Of a DNA stretch of 64,000 bases, positions 35,892 to 42,622 are shown in pieces. A model generated the notes under the pieces. That model saw only the letters and a program-made list of their open reading frames with translations. It was not told the origin of the DNA and did no database searches. Location of the stretch: NCBI GenBank assembly GCA_963743285.1, contig CAVUPF010000001.1:620001-684000 (forward strand), written 5' to 3'. How positions within the stretch are numbered: the first letter of the stretch is position 1; every line of letters begins with the position of its first letter. The position numbers were made by a program, and so were the translations under genes. This DNA comes from CAVUPF01 sp963743285. GTDB lineage: Bacteria; Actinomycetota; Thermoleophilia; Solirubrobacterales; 70-9.

Positions 35892-36806
35892 ATGATGCCG
35901 CTCGCCTTTACCTGGAAGCTGACCCTCGACCTGAGCTTCGAATGGGCCACGGTGTCCTCGATCACGCTGCCGATGCTGATCGGCATCGCCTACTTCGTGC
36001 GGGTCGGGAAGCTGCGAGAGGAAGGCCGCCAGCCCTCCATCGTTCGCCAGGCGAGCTTTGCCTGCGGGATGGCGATGATCGTCTTGGCGACGGTCGGCCC
36101 GCTTGACTCCCTCGCCGACGACTTCGTCCTCGGCCACATGATCCAGCACACGCTCCTCTTCGACGAGGCGGCTCTGCTCTTGGCGATCGGCCTCACCGGA
36201 CCGGTTCTTGTGCCGCTCCTGACCAAGCCGGGGCTCAGGCACCTGAAGGGACTTATGCACCCGGTCGCGGCGGTGACCCTGTGGTTGGTGGTGATGTACG
36301 GCTGGCACCTGCCGCCCTGCTACCAGCTCGCCGCCGAACACGAGGGCGTCCACCTCTGCGAGCACGCCAGCTTCATCACCGCCGGGGTCGTGATGTGGCT
36401 GGCGCTGCTCGGCCCCTTCCCGAAGCCCGAGTGGTTCGGCAACGGCGCCAAGGCGGTCTACGTCGCGGTGATCCACTTCTCGACGATGGGCCTCGCCAAC
36501 ATCCTGATGTGGTCGGGTACCGTGCTCTACCCGTTCTACAGCGCCAGCGACATAGCTCATGGGATCGCTCCGCTGACCGACCAGAGCCTCGCCGGAGTCG
36601 TGCTGATGATCCAGAGCGGCATCGTGATGCTCAGCGTCCTCTGCTGGTTGGTGCTGCGCTGGGCGCGGGAGGACACCGAGCGCCAGGAGCTGATCGACCT
36701 CGCCCAGGAGCGCGGAATCGAATTAGACGCCCGGCGTGCCGGTCGCGCTGTCGCCTCAGGGCGGGGTGAGGAACTGCGGAATCGCTTGCTGTCCGCTGAG
36801 GAGTAA
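35892..36806 (+). CDS. CtaG-type cytochrome c oxidase assembly protein
   Basis: Polytopic membrane protein of about 304 residues (caa3_CtaG family) needed for copper delivery or assembly of caa3-type oxidase. Conserved segments: LGHMIQHTLLFDEAALLLAI, MYGWHLPPCYQLAAEH, HLCEHASFITAGVVMWLAL, and AVIHFSTMGLANILMWSG with conserved His residues in helices. The C-terminus is cytoplasmic and charged. It is followed by an SCO1-like gene, which supports a joint role in the copper site of oxidase. Confidence 0.9.
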   Translation: MMPLAFTWKLTLDLSFEWATVSSITLPMLIGIAYFVRVGKLREEGRQPSIVRQASFACGMAMIVLATVGPLDSLADDFVLGHMIQHTLLFDEAALLLAIGLTGPVLVPLLTKPGLRHLKGLMHPVAAVTLWLVVMYGWHLPPCYQLAAEHEGVHLCEHASFITAGVVMWLALLGPFPKPEWFGNGAKAVYVAVIHFSTMGLANILMWSGTVLYPFYSASDIAHGIAPLTDQSLAGVVLMIQSGIVMLSVLCWLVLRWAREDTERQELIDLAQERGIELDARRAGRAVASGRGEELRNRLLSAEE

Positions 36807-36860
36807 ATCGAGAGCCACGAGCTGAACGAGGTTAGGGATGAGCGAATCGAGAAGTGGAAG

Positions 36861-37646
36861 TTGAGCAGGCGGCCACCGGCGACCGCCCTGTGGCTGGGCG
36901 GTGTGGCTCTGATCGCCGCCGCCGTGGGCGCGGTGGCGATCCTTTCGCATTCCTCCAGCTCGGCGTCAGAACCCGCTGCGTATGGGACCGTGATCAACAA
37001 GCCGGTGCCGAGCAGTCTCCGTCAACTCCCGCTCACCAACCAGCACGACCAGAGGGTCGATCTGGCCTCCTGGCCAGGCAAGACCGTGGTGCTGGTCCCG
37101 TTCTTGACCCTGTGCAGCGACATCTGTCCGTTTACGACTGGCAACTTGGTGCAAGTCGAACAGTCGTTGCGCAACGATCATGCCGCCTCAAAGGTGCAGA
37201 TTGTCGAGATTTCTGTAGACCCCAAACGCGACATCCCGGCTCGTCTTGCCGCCTACGCGAAGCTGACCGGCGTTCGCTACCAGCTCGTAACCGAGCCGCC
37301 AAAGGAGCTGGCTGTGCTCTCTAAGTTCTTCGGCTTCACCTACGAAAAAGTCCCCGAGGGCAAGCCCCCCTCGATTGACTGGTGGACCGGCAAGCCGCTC
37401 ACCTATGACATCAACCACTCCGACAACTACTTCGTCATCGACCCGGCAGGTGTCGAGCGCGTCGTCCAGGCGGCCGCCCCAGACTTCCATGGGCAGCTGA
37501 ACCCCAAGATCTACAAGTTCCTCAGCCCCGAAGGTCTTCAGCACCTAGAACACCCGAAGTACCCGGACTGGACGCCCAAGGATTTGCTGGGGGCGCTCGG
37601 GCTCATGCTGCACCGAAGCCTTCCCGTCGATATTAACCTCGGCTAG
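36861..37646 (+). CDS. SCO1/SenC-family copper chaperone
   Basis: Membrane-anchored thioredoxin-fold protein of 261 residues. N-terminal helix ALWLGGVALIAAAVGAVAIL; then LPLTNQHDQRVDLASWPGKT, VPFLTLCSDICPFTTGNLVQ with the CxxxC copper site, EISVDPKRDIPARLAAYAKL, and YDINHSDNYFVIDPAGV supplying the His ligand. It should deliver copper to the CuA site of cytochrome oxidase. Start TTG 36861. It forms an operon with the CtaG gene 54 bp upstream. Confidence 0.92.
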   Translation: MSRRPPATALWLGGVALIAAAVGAVAILSHSSSSASEPAAYGTVINKPVPSSLRQLPLTNQHDQRVDLASWPGKTVVLVPFLTLCSDICPFTTGNLVQVEQSLRNDHAASKVQIVEISVDPKRDIPARLAAYAKLTGVRYQLVTEPPKELAVLSKFFGFTYEKVPEGKPPSIDWWTGKPLTYDINHSDNYFVIDPAGVERVVQAAAPDFHGQLNPKIYKFLSPEGLQHLEHPKYPDWTPKDLLGALGLMLHRSLPVDINLG

Positions 37647-37875
37647 GCCGATGGCGGCGGCGGGTGCGACGCCGCTTTGATTTTCAACGGCGCGGACACG
37701 GCGCCAAGGGGAAGGCGGCAGAGCGGGTGCACTGATCTCGTGTCGCTGGCGGCGGCGTTTGGACCTCCCAAGGCGGTGGGAGCCGGCCCGCGCGAGTATC
37801 GACTATGTGTCCGCCCTACCCTGGCAAGCCGGACGGGTGGTGTCGATACGGGTGGTAACGACCAACCAACCAACA

Positions 37876-37953
37876 CTGTAAAAAGGCAAACTCGTCGTGA
37901 GGCGGGGACGCAAAGCTAGAGGTCTCAAAGGAGATCGCTCAGCTGCCAGTGGC
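37876..37953 (+). ncRNA. Second cyclic di-GMP-I (GEMM) riboswitch
   Basis: GGCAAACUCGUC, GNRA loop GUGA, GGCGGGGACGCAAAGC, then UCUC-AAAG-GAGA and GCUCAGCUGCCAG. The layout matches the first riboswitch on the opposite strand 2.3 kb away. Downstream is CCCUCAAGAAGGGGG, where the purine run could be a ribosome binding site paired with CCCU. The regulated gene is unclear. Confidence 0.82.
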
Positions 37954-37972
37954 CCTCAAGAAGGGGGACCAT

Positions 37973-38080
37973 TATGTCTCCATCCTCGTTTCAGCTTGCG
38001 ATCTGGGGCTACCAGTGGCCGCATTCCTTGCAGCGCTCAAGGCCTCCGCTTGATTCCCCGCGGCCTCCCCTGTCGAGCTA
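37973..38080 (+). CDS. Possible short ORF after the second riboswitch
   Basis: An ATG six bases after AGGGGG opens a 35-codon frame (MSPSSFQLAIWGYQWPHSLQ...). Another frame across the same bases reads KKGDHYVSILVSACDLGLPV and AAFLAALKASA, which looks more protein-like. A frameshift may have destroyed a real gene. No family recognised. Confidence 0.3.
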
Positions 38081-38476
38081 ACCAAAGGGGCTGTCCCTCT
38101 CAACCGCAGCTTGAGTGTTTCTCCCGAGCTGCGATCAGAAAACGGCCCAGTACCTGCCGCAGCGAGGGGTCGGCAAAGGCAACTCAGCCATCTCAACGGT
38201 AGCCAGGTCGCGGCTATGCAGCGCCCGGGCCGGCCGCGTCGCTCATCGCTACTGGACGTAGCGCTTGTTACCTCGCACCTAGCCTGATCGGCAGTACTAC
38301 TGCGCCGTCGGCCCCCGCGCTGGCTTTGGGCCGCGATTTTGGCACCAGCGCGTCGAGCCCTGCAAGCCCCGGCGAACGCCGGGGCTCCCTGCGGCCCTCA
38401 CCTTCGGTTCGGGTTCCGGGCTCGACGCCCGGCGCCCTTCGCGGCCTCCTCAAAGCCAGCGACGAGGAGGTCGAAG
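38081..38476. other. Intergenic stretch with strong hairpin
   Basis: No gene seen. A stable inverted repeat AGCCCCGGCG-AA-CGCCGGGGCT lies at 38365-38386, without a T-run. It may be a terminator-like or RNA structure upstream of the sigma-like gene. Confidence 0.4.
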
Positions 38477-39048
38477 ATGTACGCCAGCACCGCCGAGCAG
38501 CAAAGGCGCACCAAGGTCCAGGCGCTCGCCGAGCAGCTTTACCGCGAGCGATACGACTCCCTGCTGCGGATCGCCGTCAGACACGCCGCCAACCGCGAGG
38601 ACGCCGAGGACGCCGTCCAGTTCTCACTCTTCGCGTTGATCGACAAGTACGACCCGGCTCCCCGCCCCTGGCCTGGGTCACACTTTATGCCGACCTCTGC
38701 GTTATGCCGACCTCGGCATAACACGCTCGTATTGCAGCGCCGCTGCTGGGCACTTCGCCGTGAGGCCCATCTCTACCGGCGTGCCAGCCAGGAGGCCGCC
38801 CCGAACTCGGCAGGGCGGAGCTTCGCCGCAGAGTCGATTCCCTGCGGCGACGCCGGTCCGAGCAGCTGGTCGAGCTCATCGACGACACCCGCATACGCCT
38901 CGCCGCCCTGAAGCCCGCCGAGCGCCGTTCCCTCAGCCTGATCGCCGCCGGCTACAGCTACTGCGAGGTCGGCCAGATCACCGGCTTCAGCTACACGAAG
39001 ACGAATCGCTGTGCCACCGAGGGACGTGCGGCGCTCCGGAGTAGCTGA
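38477..39048 (+). pseudogene. Sigma-70-like gene disrupted by a palindromic insert
   Basis: Starts after AGGAGG with MYASTAEQQRRTKVQALAEQ, then YDSLLRIAVRHAANREDAED and VQFSLFALIDKYDP, a region-2-like segment. A shift near 38655 gives PPLAWVTL, then about 43 foreign bases (38681-38723), then VLQRRCWALRREAHLYRRAS. Another lost base near 38857 leads to EQLVELIDDTRIRLAALKPA, ERRSLSLIAAGYSYCEVGQI and TGFSYTKTNRC, a region-4 helix-turn-helix ending at 39048. Removing the insert joins VTL to VLQRRCW cleanly. The gene is inactive unless the insert is spliced or read through, which I do not expect. Confidence 0.75.
38681..38723. repeat. 43-bp insert with palindrome
   Basis: Contains TTATGCCGACCTC twice; the second copy is part of a perfect inverted repeat GTTATGCCGA-CC-TCGGCATAAC at 38701-38722. 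It interrupts the sigma-like gene. It may be a miniature mobile unit, a recombination site or an excision footprint. Confidence 0.65.
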
Positions 39049-39352
39049 CACGTGACCCGCGCGATGTTGCCCGGAGGGCGGCACCTCCTTCTCGTCAAGG
39101 AAGGAGCGAGTGGCGCCTGTCGGAGACGCCCGCCTTCATGCGAACTGGAGCATGTCCTCTAACCGTAGAACTTGAGACGACGGTCCTCCCGCCGCCTACT
39201 TCGCTCTGACCTCGCCCGTCTGCCTCTGTAGTTGCACCGGAGCGCCGACGGCACACTGCATAGTGGGTCCATTGTCATCTACGTTTACGACTTAGTACTA
39301 GTCGTAGAACGACTGATGGGATTCGTACACTCGGCCGACGGAAGGATCCACA
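39049..39352. other. Intergenic stretch with operator-like dyad
   Basis: No gene seen. ACGACTTAGTACTAGTCGT at 39287-39305 is an imperfect dyad with 6-bp outer arms, followed by a further AACGACT half-site, about 50 bp upstream of the small gene at 39353. It could be its operator. Confidence 0.45.
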
Positions 39353-39580
39353 ATGAGCGCGTCTCAGGCCAGCGACTCAATTGAAGACATTAGTGTGCCG
39401 GATGGCCTGCTGCCCGTTGACCCCGACTTGGCGCTCGCTGACCCCGACTTGGCGGATATTGACGGTCATGCCTTCGCCACCTTAGGCGCGGTGGAAGAGG
39501 CGCTCCGCACGGCAGGCAATCCGCCCGAGATCATCAGTCCTACACCAACCAAGCTACCGCCGGTGACTACGACCACCTGA
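39353..39580 (+). CDS. Small acidic hypothetical protein
   Basis: Acidic protein of 75 residues: SIEDISVPDGLLPVDPDLAL, DIDGHAFATLGAVEEALRTA, GNPPEIISP. The ATG follows GGAAGGATCCACA. The last 20 residues (PTKLPPVTTTT) look out of frame: another frame continues TAGDYDHLIQVSVAFTDSVD to about 39650. A one-base shift near 39540 is likely. Family unknown. Confidence 0.5.
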   Translation: MSASQASDSIEDISVPDGLLPVDPDLALADPDLADIDGHAFATLGAVEEALRTAGNPPEIISPTPTKLPPVTTTT

Positions 39581-39650
39581 TTCAGGTGAGCGTTGCTTTC
39601 ACCGATTCTGTCGACCCAATTGAGGCTGCAAACGGCGAGGGCCGGTGCTG

Positions 39651-39960
39651 AGGAGGGGCTCTCGTCCCGACGCTATCGTTTTACCCAAGCAGCCTGCGGC
39701 CCGTGCTGCTACGTAGGAGGCTGAGCGCCGGGGCGAGGAAATCTTACAGCCGGTTCCGCGCCGCTTGCGTTGTAGAAATGCGGGTGGCACTGAAGGATCG
39801 GACTTCTGGAGGGGCGCCCAACTGATCAGAAACGAGGGCCGACGTGGCTACACGAGCCAAGGGGCCGAGAATCTGCTCGCCGTCTTGGGTTGGGACGATC
39901 GCGATGGACCCGGTGGCCGAGATAGCCAACCGCCAGAATTTTGCAAACCTGTCCCACTAT
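39651..39960. other. Intergenic stretch, nothing recognised
   Basis: About 310 bp with only short frames lacking motifs, between the small acidic gene and the 3' end of the DUF6131-like gene. Confidence 0.4.
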
Positions 39961-40116
39961 CTAGTAGTAGTGGGGCCGTCCGCCAACCGCCCGGCCAGTC
40001 GTGCCGAGTAGCCACAGCACCACGCCGACGACCAGCAAGATGATGCCGATCGGCCACAGGAAGGCGACATGCAAGAGTGCCGCGAGCAACAGGCAAATGA
40101 TGCCGAGAATGATCAT
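39961..40116 (-). CDS. DUF6131-like small membrane protein
   Basis: Product of 51 residues: IILGIICLLLAALLHVAF, LWPIGIILLVVGVVLWLLG and a tail TTGRAVGGRPHYY. Two membrane helices and a GRAVGGR motif fit the DUF6131 family seen in actinobacteria. The ATG at 40116 follows AAGGAGTGAGCCCCCAAC. A SigB-type promoter lies 49 bp upstream. Function unknown; probably a stress-induced membrane protein. Confidence 0.8.
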   Translation of the reverse strand: MIILGIICLLLAALLHVAFLWPIGIILLVVGVVLWLLGTTGRAVGGRPHYY

Positions 40117-40165
40117 GTTGGGGGCTCACTCCTTGAGGTTGCGAATGAATCAGGACGGCCATCTT

Positions 40166-40190
40166 CTACCCGGCCGGGTAGATGACAAAC
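40166..40190 (-). promoter_or_regulatory. SigB-type promoter of the DUF6131-like gene
   Basis: Minus strand GTTTGT-N13-GGGTAG. It matches the -35/-10 pair (GTTT..GGGTA) of SigB/SigF-family sigma factors and the same pair before eight other units here. Confidence 0.75.
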
Positions 40191-40194
40191 GGTC

Positions 40195-40446
40195 CTAGGC
40201 GTCAGGGGGTGGTTCTGGGTAGCGGCGCCTTTCTCCGACGCGATCTTCAACAACAGCTTCCCTTCGCGTCCCAGGCCGCCGGGACCAGACAGCCCACTGC
40301 CAAGCTCCAATCAGGACTCCCGCCAAGCCAGCGATCATCAGGATTAGCCCAATGATGTGGATGTTGATGCCGTCGATTTGAAAACTGGTGGCGTATTTCA
40401 GAATGGCGCCAACAGCGATCAGGAAGATGCCTCCGCCGATAGTCAT
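40195..40446 (-). CDS. DUF6458-like membrane protein, copy 1
   Basis: Protein of 83 residues: MTIGGGIFLIAVGAILKYAT, INIHIIGLILMIAGLAGVLI and AWQWAVWSRRPGTRR with a charged tail. Two helices connected by a short loop are typical of DUF6458. The start at 40446 is preceded by AGGGGGAAGC and by a SigB-type promoter 8 bp away, so the mRNA may be nearly leaderless. A paralogue is at 42297. Function unknown. Confidence 0.8.
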   Translation of the reverse strand: MTIGGGIFLIAVGAILKYATSFQIDGINIHIIGLILMIAGLAGVLIGAWQWAVWSRRPGTRREAVVEDRVGERRRYPEPPPDA

Positions 40447-40454
40447 GCTTCCCC

Positions 40455-40480
40455 CTACCCCGCTCGGCATGCCGCGAAAC
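40455..40480 (-). promoter_or_regulatory. SigB-type promoter of DUF6458 copy 1
   Basis: Minus strand GTTTCG-N14-GGGTAG, with the start codon only 8 bp from the -10 box. Confidence 0.72.
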
Positions 40481-40689
40481 CCGTTCGTCCAGCGACTGCA
40501 TAGACGCCTTGACGAGTTTTACCTAAAGGGAGGCTGCGATTAGGCTGTTCAGGCCGCATCCGATATCGCTGAGCGTCTCTGAGCCTGTTTTGGTACTCGC
40601 TTGGGAACCATGTGGGGTATCAGCAGGGCTCGGCACGTGCCACGGATATAGACCGTAAGATTGGCCTAGGGAGCTTGGCCAATGTGTTT

Positions 40690-40901
40690 ATCGCCCTACC
40701 GGGCGAACCGTGCCACAGCCTGGTCCCAACTCTGCCGACAAGGAGATTGTTCGCCGTCTTGATGGTTGGCTCGCTGAAGGCGGGGTGACCGTGGTCACCT
40801 CCGATCGCGATCTCGCCAAGCGAGCCCGCAGCCTCGGCGCGAAGGTTGAACCGGCGGCGGCGTTCCGCGCTCGACCCGAGGGAGGGCAGAGGTTTGCCTA
40901 G
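40690..40901 (+). pseudogene. C-terminal fragment of a NYN/YacP-like ribonuclease
   Basis: The frame reads PGPNSADKEIVRRLDGWLAE, GGVTVVTSDRDLAKRARSLG and AKVEPAAAFRAR. This is the C-terminal half of YacP-like NYN domains, where ADxxI and VVTSDRxLAxxAxxxGA carry the acidic catalytic residues. The N-terminal strand with the first acidic residue is missing, so the gene is a remnant. Confidence 0.6.
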
Positions 40902-41038
40902 TCGACGCTGCCGATGACGCTGAGCACCGTGCCCGCCGCACAATCGCATCGACAAGATCGTCGCGCCGGGCACCAACATTAACCCGGCCGATGCGGTGGA
41001 CCAAACCGGCCCCTAAAGCCGGTAGCGCGACGGCGCTA

Positions 41039-41063
41039 GCTCACCCCGCCACACAGGGTGAGC
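41039..41063. terminator. Stem-loop after the CsbD operon
   Basis: GCTCACCC-N9-GGGTGAGC, 8-bp arms, about 50 bp past the csbD stop on the minus strand. There is no clear T-run, so termination is only suggested by position. Confidence 0.4.
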
Positions 41064-41111
41064 CGGCTCTAGCTCGGCGCGTCGGGACGAGGCTTCGGCC
41101 CCCCGAAGGGC

Positions 41112-41291
41112 TTAGTCGCGCTTCAATGCCTCCTTGACCTTGTCGGCCGCCTTGTCGGCGCCTTCCTTGACCCTCCCGGTCGCCTTATCGATCTTGCCCT
41201 CACGTTTGAGGTCATCGTCGCCGGTCAGGCTGCCGGCAGCTTCCTTGAGGCGCCCTTTGGCGTCGTCCTTGTTGCGAACGTCATCGGCCAT
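41112..41291 (-). CDS. CsbD-like stress protein
   Basis: Hydrophilic protein of 59 residues: MADDVRNKDDAKGRLKEAAG, SLTGDDDLKREGKIDKATGR, VKEGADKAADKVKEALKRD. The G-x-LKEAAG...L..EGK.D...G..K pattern is the CsbD signature. CsbD genes belong to the SigB regulon in Bacillus. The ATG follows AAGGAGGAATTCAG and lies 27 bp downstream of a 49-residue membrane protein gene with a SigB-type promoter, so both are co-transcribed. Confidence 0.92.
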   Translation of the reverse strand: MADDVRNKDDAKGRLKEAAGSLTGDDDLKREGKIDKATGRVKEGADKAADKVKEALKRD

Positions 41292-41318
41292 CTGAATTCC
41301 TCCTTGCAGTCGTTCTTG

Positions 41319-41468
41319 CTACACGCGAGAGCCGCCTGTGCGTCTGGCGCTGATCCGCGGCCAGAGCAGCAGCACAAGCCCGATCACGATGCAGATAATC
41401 CCCAGCCCGTAATTCACCAGAATGGCCAGGACGATCCCGATCACGATGAGAAGCACCGATAGCGGCAC
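41319..41468 (-). CDS. 49-residue membrane protein, copy 1
   Basis: Two hydrophobic segments (PLSVLLIVIGIVLAILVNYG, LGIICIVIGLVLLLWPRISA) and a basic tail. Starts with GTG, where copy 2 at 52468 has ATG. The start lies 9 bp after the -10 of a SigB-type promoter, so translation probably begins on a leaderless or nearly leaderless message. Operon with csbD. Function unknown. Confidence 0.75.
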   Translation of the reverse strand: MPLSVLLIVIGIVLAILVNYGLGIICIVIGLVLLLWPRISARRTGGSRV

Positions 41469-41477
41469 AGTTGTCGA

Positions 41478-41502
41478 TTACCCCTTTTGGTCTTCCTTAA
41501 AC
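41478..41502 (-). promoter_or_regulatory. SigB-type promoter of the 49-residue protein/CsbD operon
   Basis: Minus strand GTTTAA-N13-GGGTAA. The promoter of the paralogue at 52627-52651 is almost identical. Confidence 0.78.
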
Positions 41503-41689
41503 GCCAGCTTGAGCGCCGCTCACCGCACGTCACCGCACCTCTTCACTTGGCATCTCCATTCGGTGATCGGTCGGGGTCGGCGGCTGAAGCGTCGGCACCG
41601 CAGGAACAAAGCGGGCAGCGGTGTCCATATCGCTCGACCCCGGCGAACCGTGCTACCGGCAACGGACGGTCCACGGGATACGCAGCTAA

Positions 41690-41902
41690 TTAGTCCGGTG
41701 CTCTTTTGTCGTCGAGGTCGCTGCATGCGCTCTGGCGCCCTGACCCCGAACCAGGCTCTTTGTCTTCCCGGGGCGCCTCCTCGAACAAGCTGGAGATCAA
41801 TCGGACCGCTACTCCGTCCCGCGCCTGGCAGCGGGGGCAGTACTCGAGGATCGCAGCCCGGATTGGGCTGAAGCTGCTTCCACATCGATCGCAGTTGAAC
41901 AT
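41690..41902 (-). CDS. Small zinc-ribbon protein
   Basis: Product of 70 residues starting MFNCDRCGSSFSPIRAAILE and continuing YCPRCQARDGVAVRLISSLF, with two CxxC pairs that form a zinc ribbon. The tail is charged. The start at 41902 is chosen because upstream residues do not match the family, which I recall from related actinobacteria. Function unknown; nucleic-acid or protein binding possible. Confidence 0.7.
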   Translation of the reverse strand: MFNCDRCGSSFSPIRAAILEYCPRCQARDGVAVRLISSLFEEAPREDKEPGSGSGRQSACSDLDDKRAPD

Positions 41903-42103
41903 CACGCCTTCGGGCCCTTTCCTCCATTGCGCCGGAGTGCCAACGTCGGCCCTGAGTCCGGAGACAACTAGCTCTTGAAGTTCTCCCCCGTCTCGCGCTT
42001 CATCAAACCCATCCTTCGTAAGAGGCAAATGACGCCGCACTCGACCCTCGCCCGCCAGTGGCGCGCACTGAGCGACCCGGTAGGAAACTCGATCCGATGG
42101 CCA

Positions 42104-42238
42104 TCAGAGACGTCCCAACAACAGCAGGATGAGCAGGATGATCGCGATCAGGCCGAGCACTCCGCCAAAAACTGCAAGCTTGAGCAGTACCAGGACGATG
42201 GCCACCAAGATTAAAATGCCAATCGCGTAACGCATCAT
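42104..42238 (-). CDS. 44-residue membrane protein
   Basis: Very hydrophobic product (MRYAIGILILVAIVLVLLKL, AVFGGVLGLIAIILLILLLL, GRL) with two likely helices. Two ATG codons in tandem (42238, 42235) could start it. It lies within the cluster of small stress membrane proteins. No SigB-type promoter is obvious for it. Confidence 0.6.
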   Translation of the reverse strand: MMRYAIGILILVAIVLVLLKLAVFGGVLGLIAIILLILLLLGRL

Positions 42239-42296
42239 CGAAGTGCACGAGCCTTTCGTCTTATAGGCATGAAGTGTTTCTCGCTTCGGAGCCGGG

Positions 42297-42527
42297 TCAG
42301 TACTGCGGGGGCTCGCGAAGCTCGGGCCGTTCGTCGACCACTACACGTTCACGGGGACGTCGCGACCAGACAGCCCACTGCCAGAGGGCGAGGATGAGCA
42401 CCGCCAAGCCCGCGATCATCAGGATCAGCCCCACGATCCGTAGGCTGACGCCCTGGATGTGGAAGTTGGTCGCGTAGCGCAGAATCGCGCCCACGGCTAT
42501 CAGGAAGATCCCTCCGGCAGCTGTCAT
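42297..42527 (-). CDS. DUF6458-like membrane protein, copy 2
   Basis: Product of 76 residues: MTAAGGIFLIAVGAILRYAT, VSLRIVGLILMIAGLAVLIL, ALWQWAVWSRRPRERVVVDE. Paralogue of the gene at 40195, about half identical by eye. The ATG at 42527 lies 9 bp downstream of a SigB-type -10 box. Divergent from the MMPL transporter gene. Confidence 0.8.
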   Translation of the reverse strand: MTAAGGIFLIAVGAILRYATNFHIQGVSLRIVGLILMIAGLAVLILALWQWAVWSRRPRERVVVDERPELREPPQY

Positions 42528-42536
42528 GGAATCCAC

Positions 42537-42562
42537 CTACCCAGGCCCTATGCGTTGTAAAC
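42537..42562 (-). promoter_or_regulatory. SigB-type promoter of DUF6458 copy 2
   Basis: Minus strand GTTTAC-N14-GGGTAG, 9 bp from the start codon. Confidence 0.75.
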
Positions 42563-42622
42563 CTGCGGCGACTTGTCCCCGTGGGTGGCCTAGATCGCGA
42601 CGGTGGCGGGTAAGGGGTGCCC

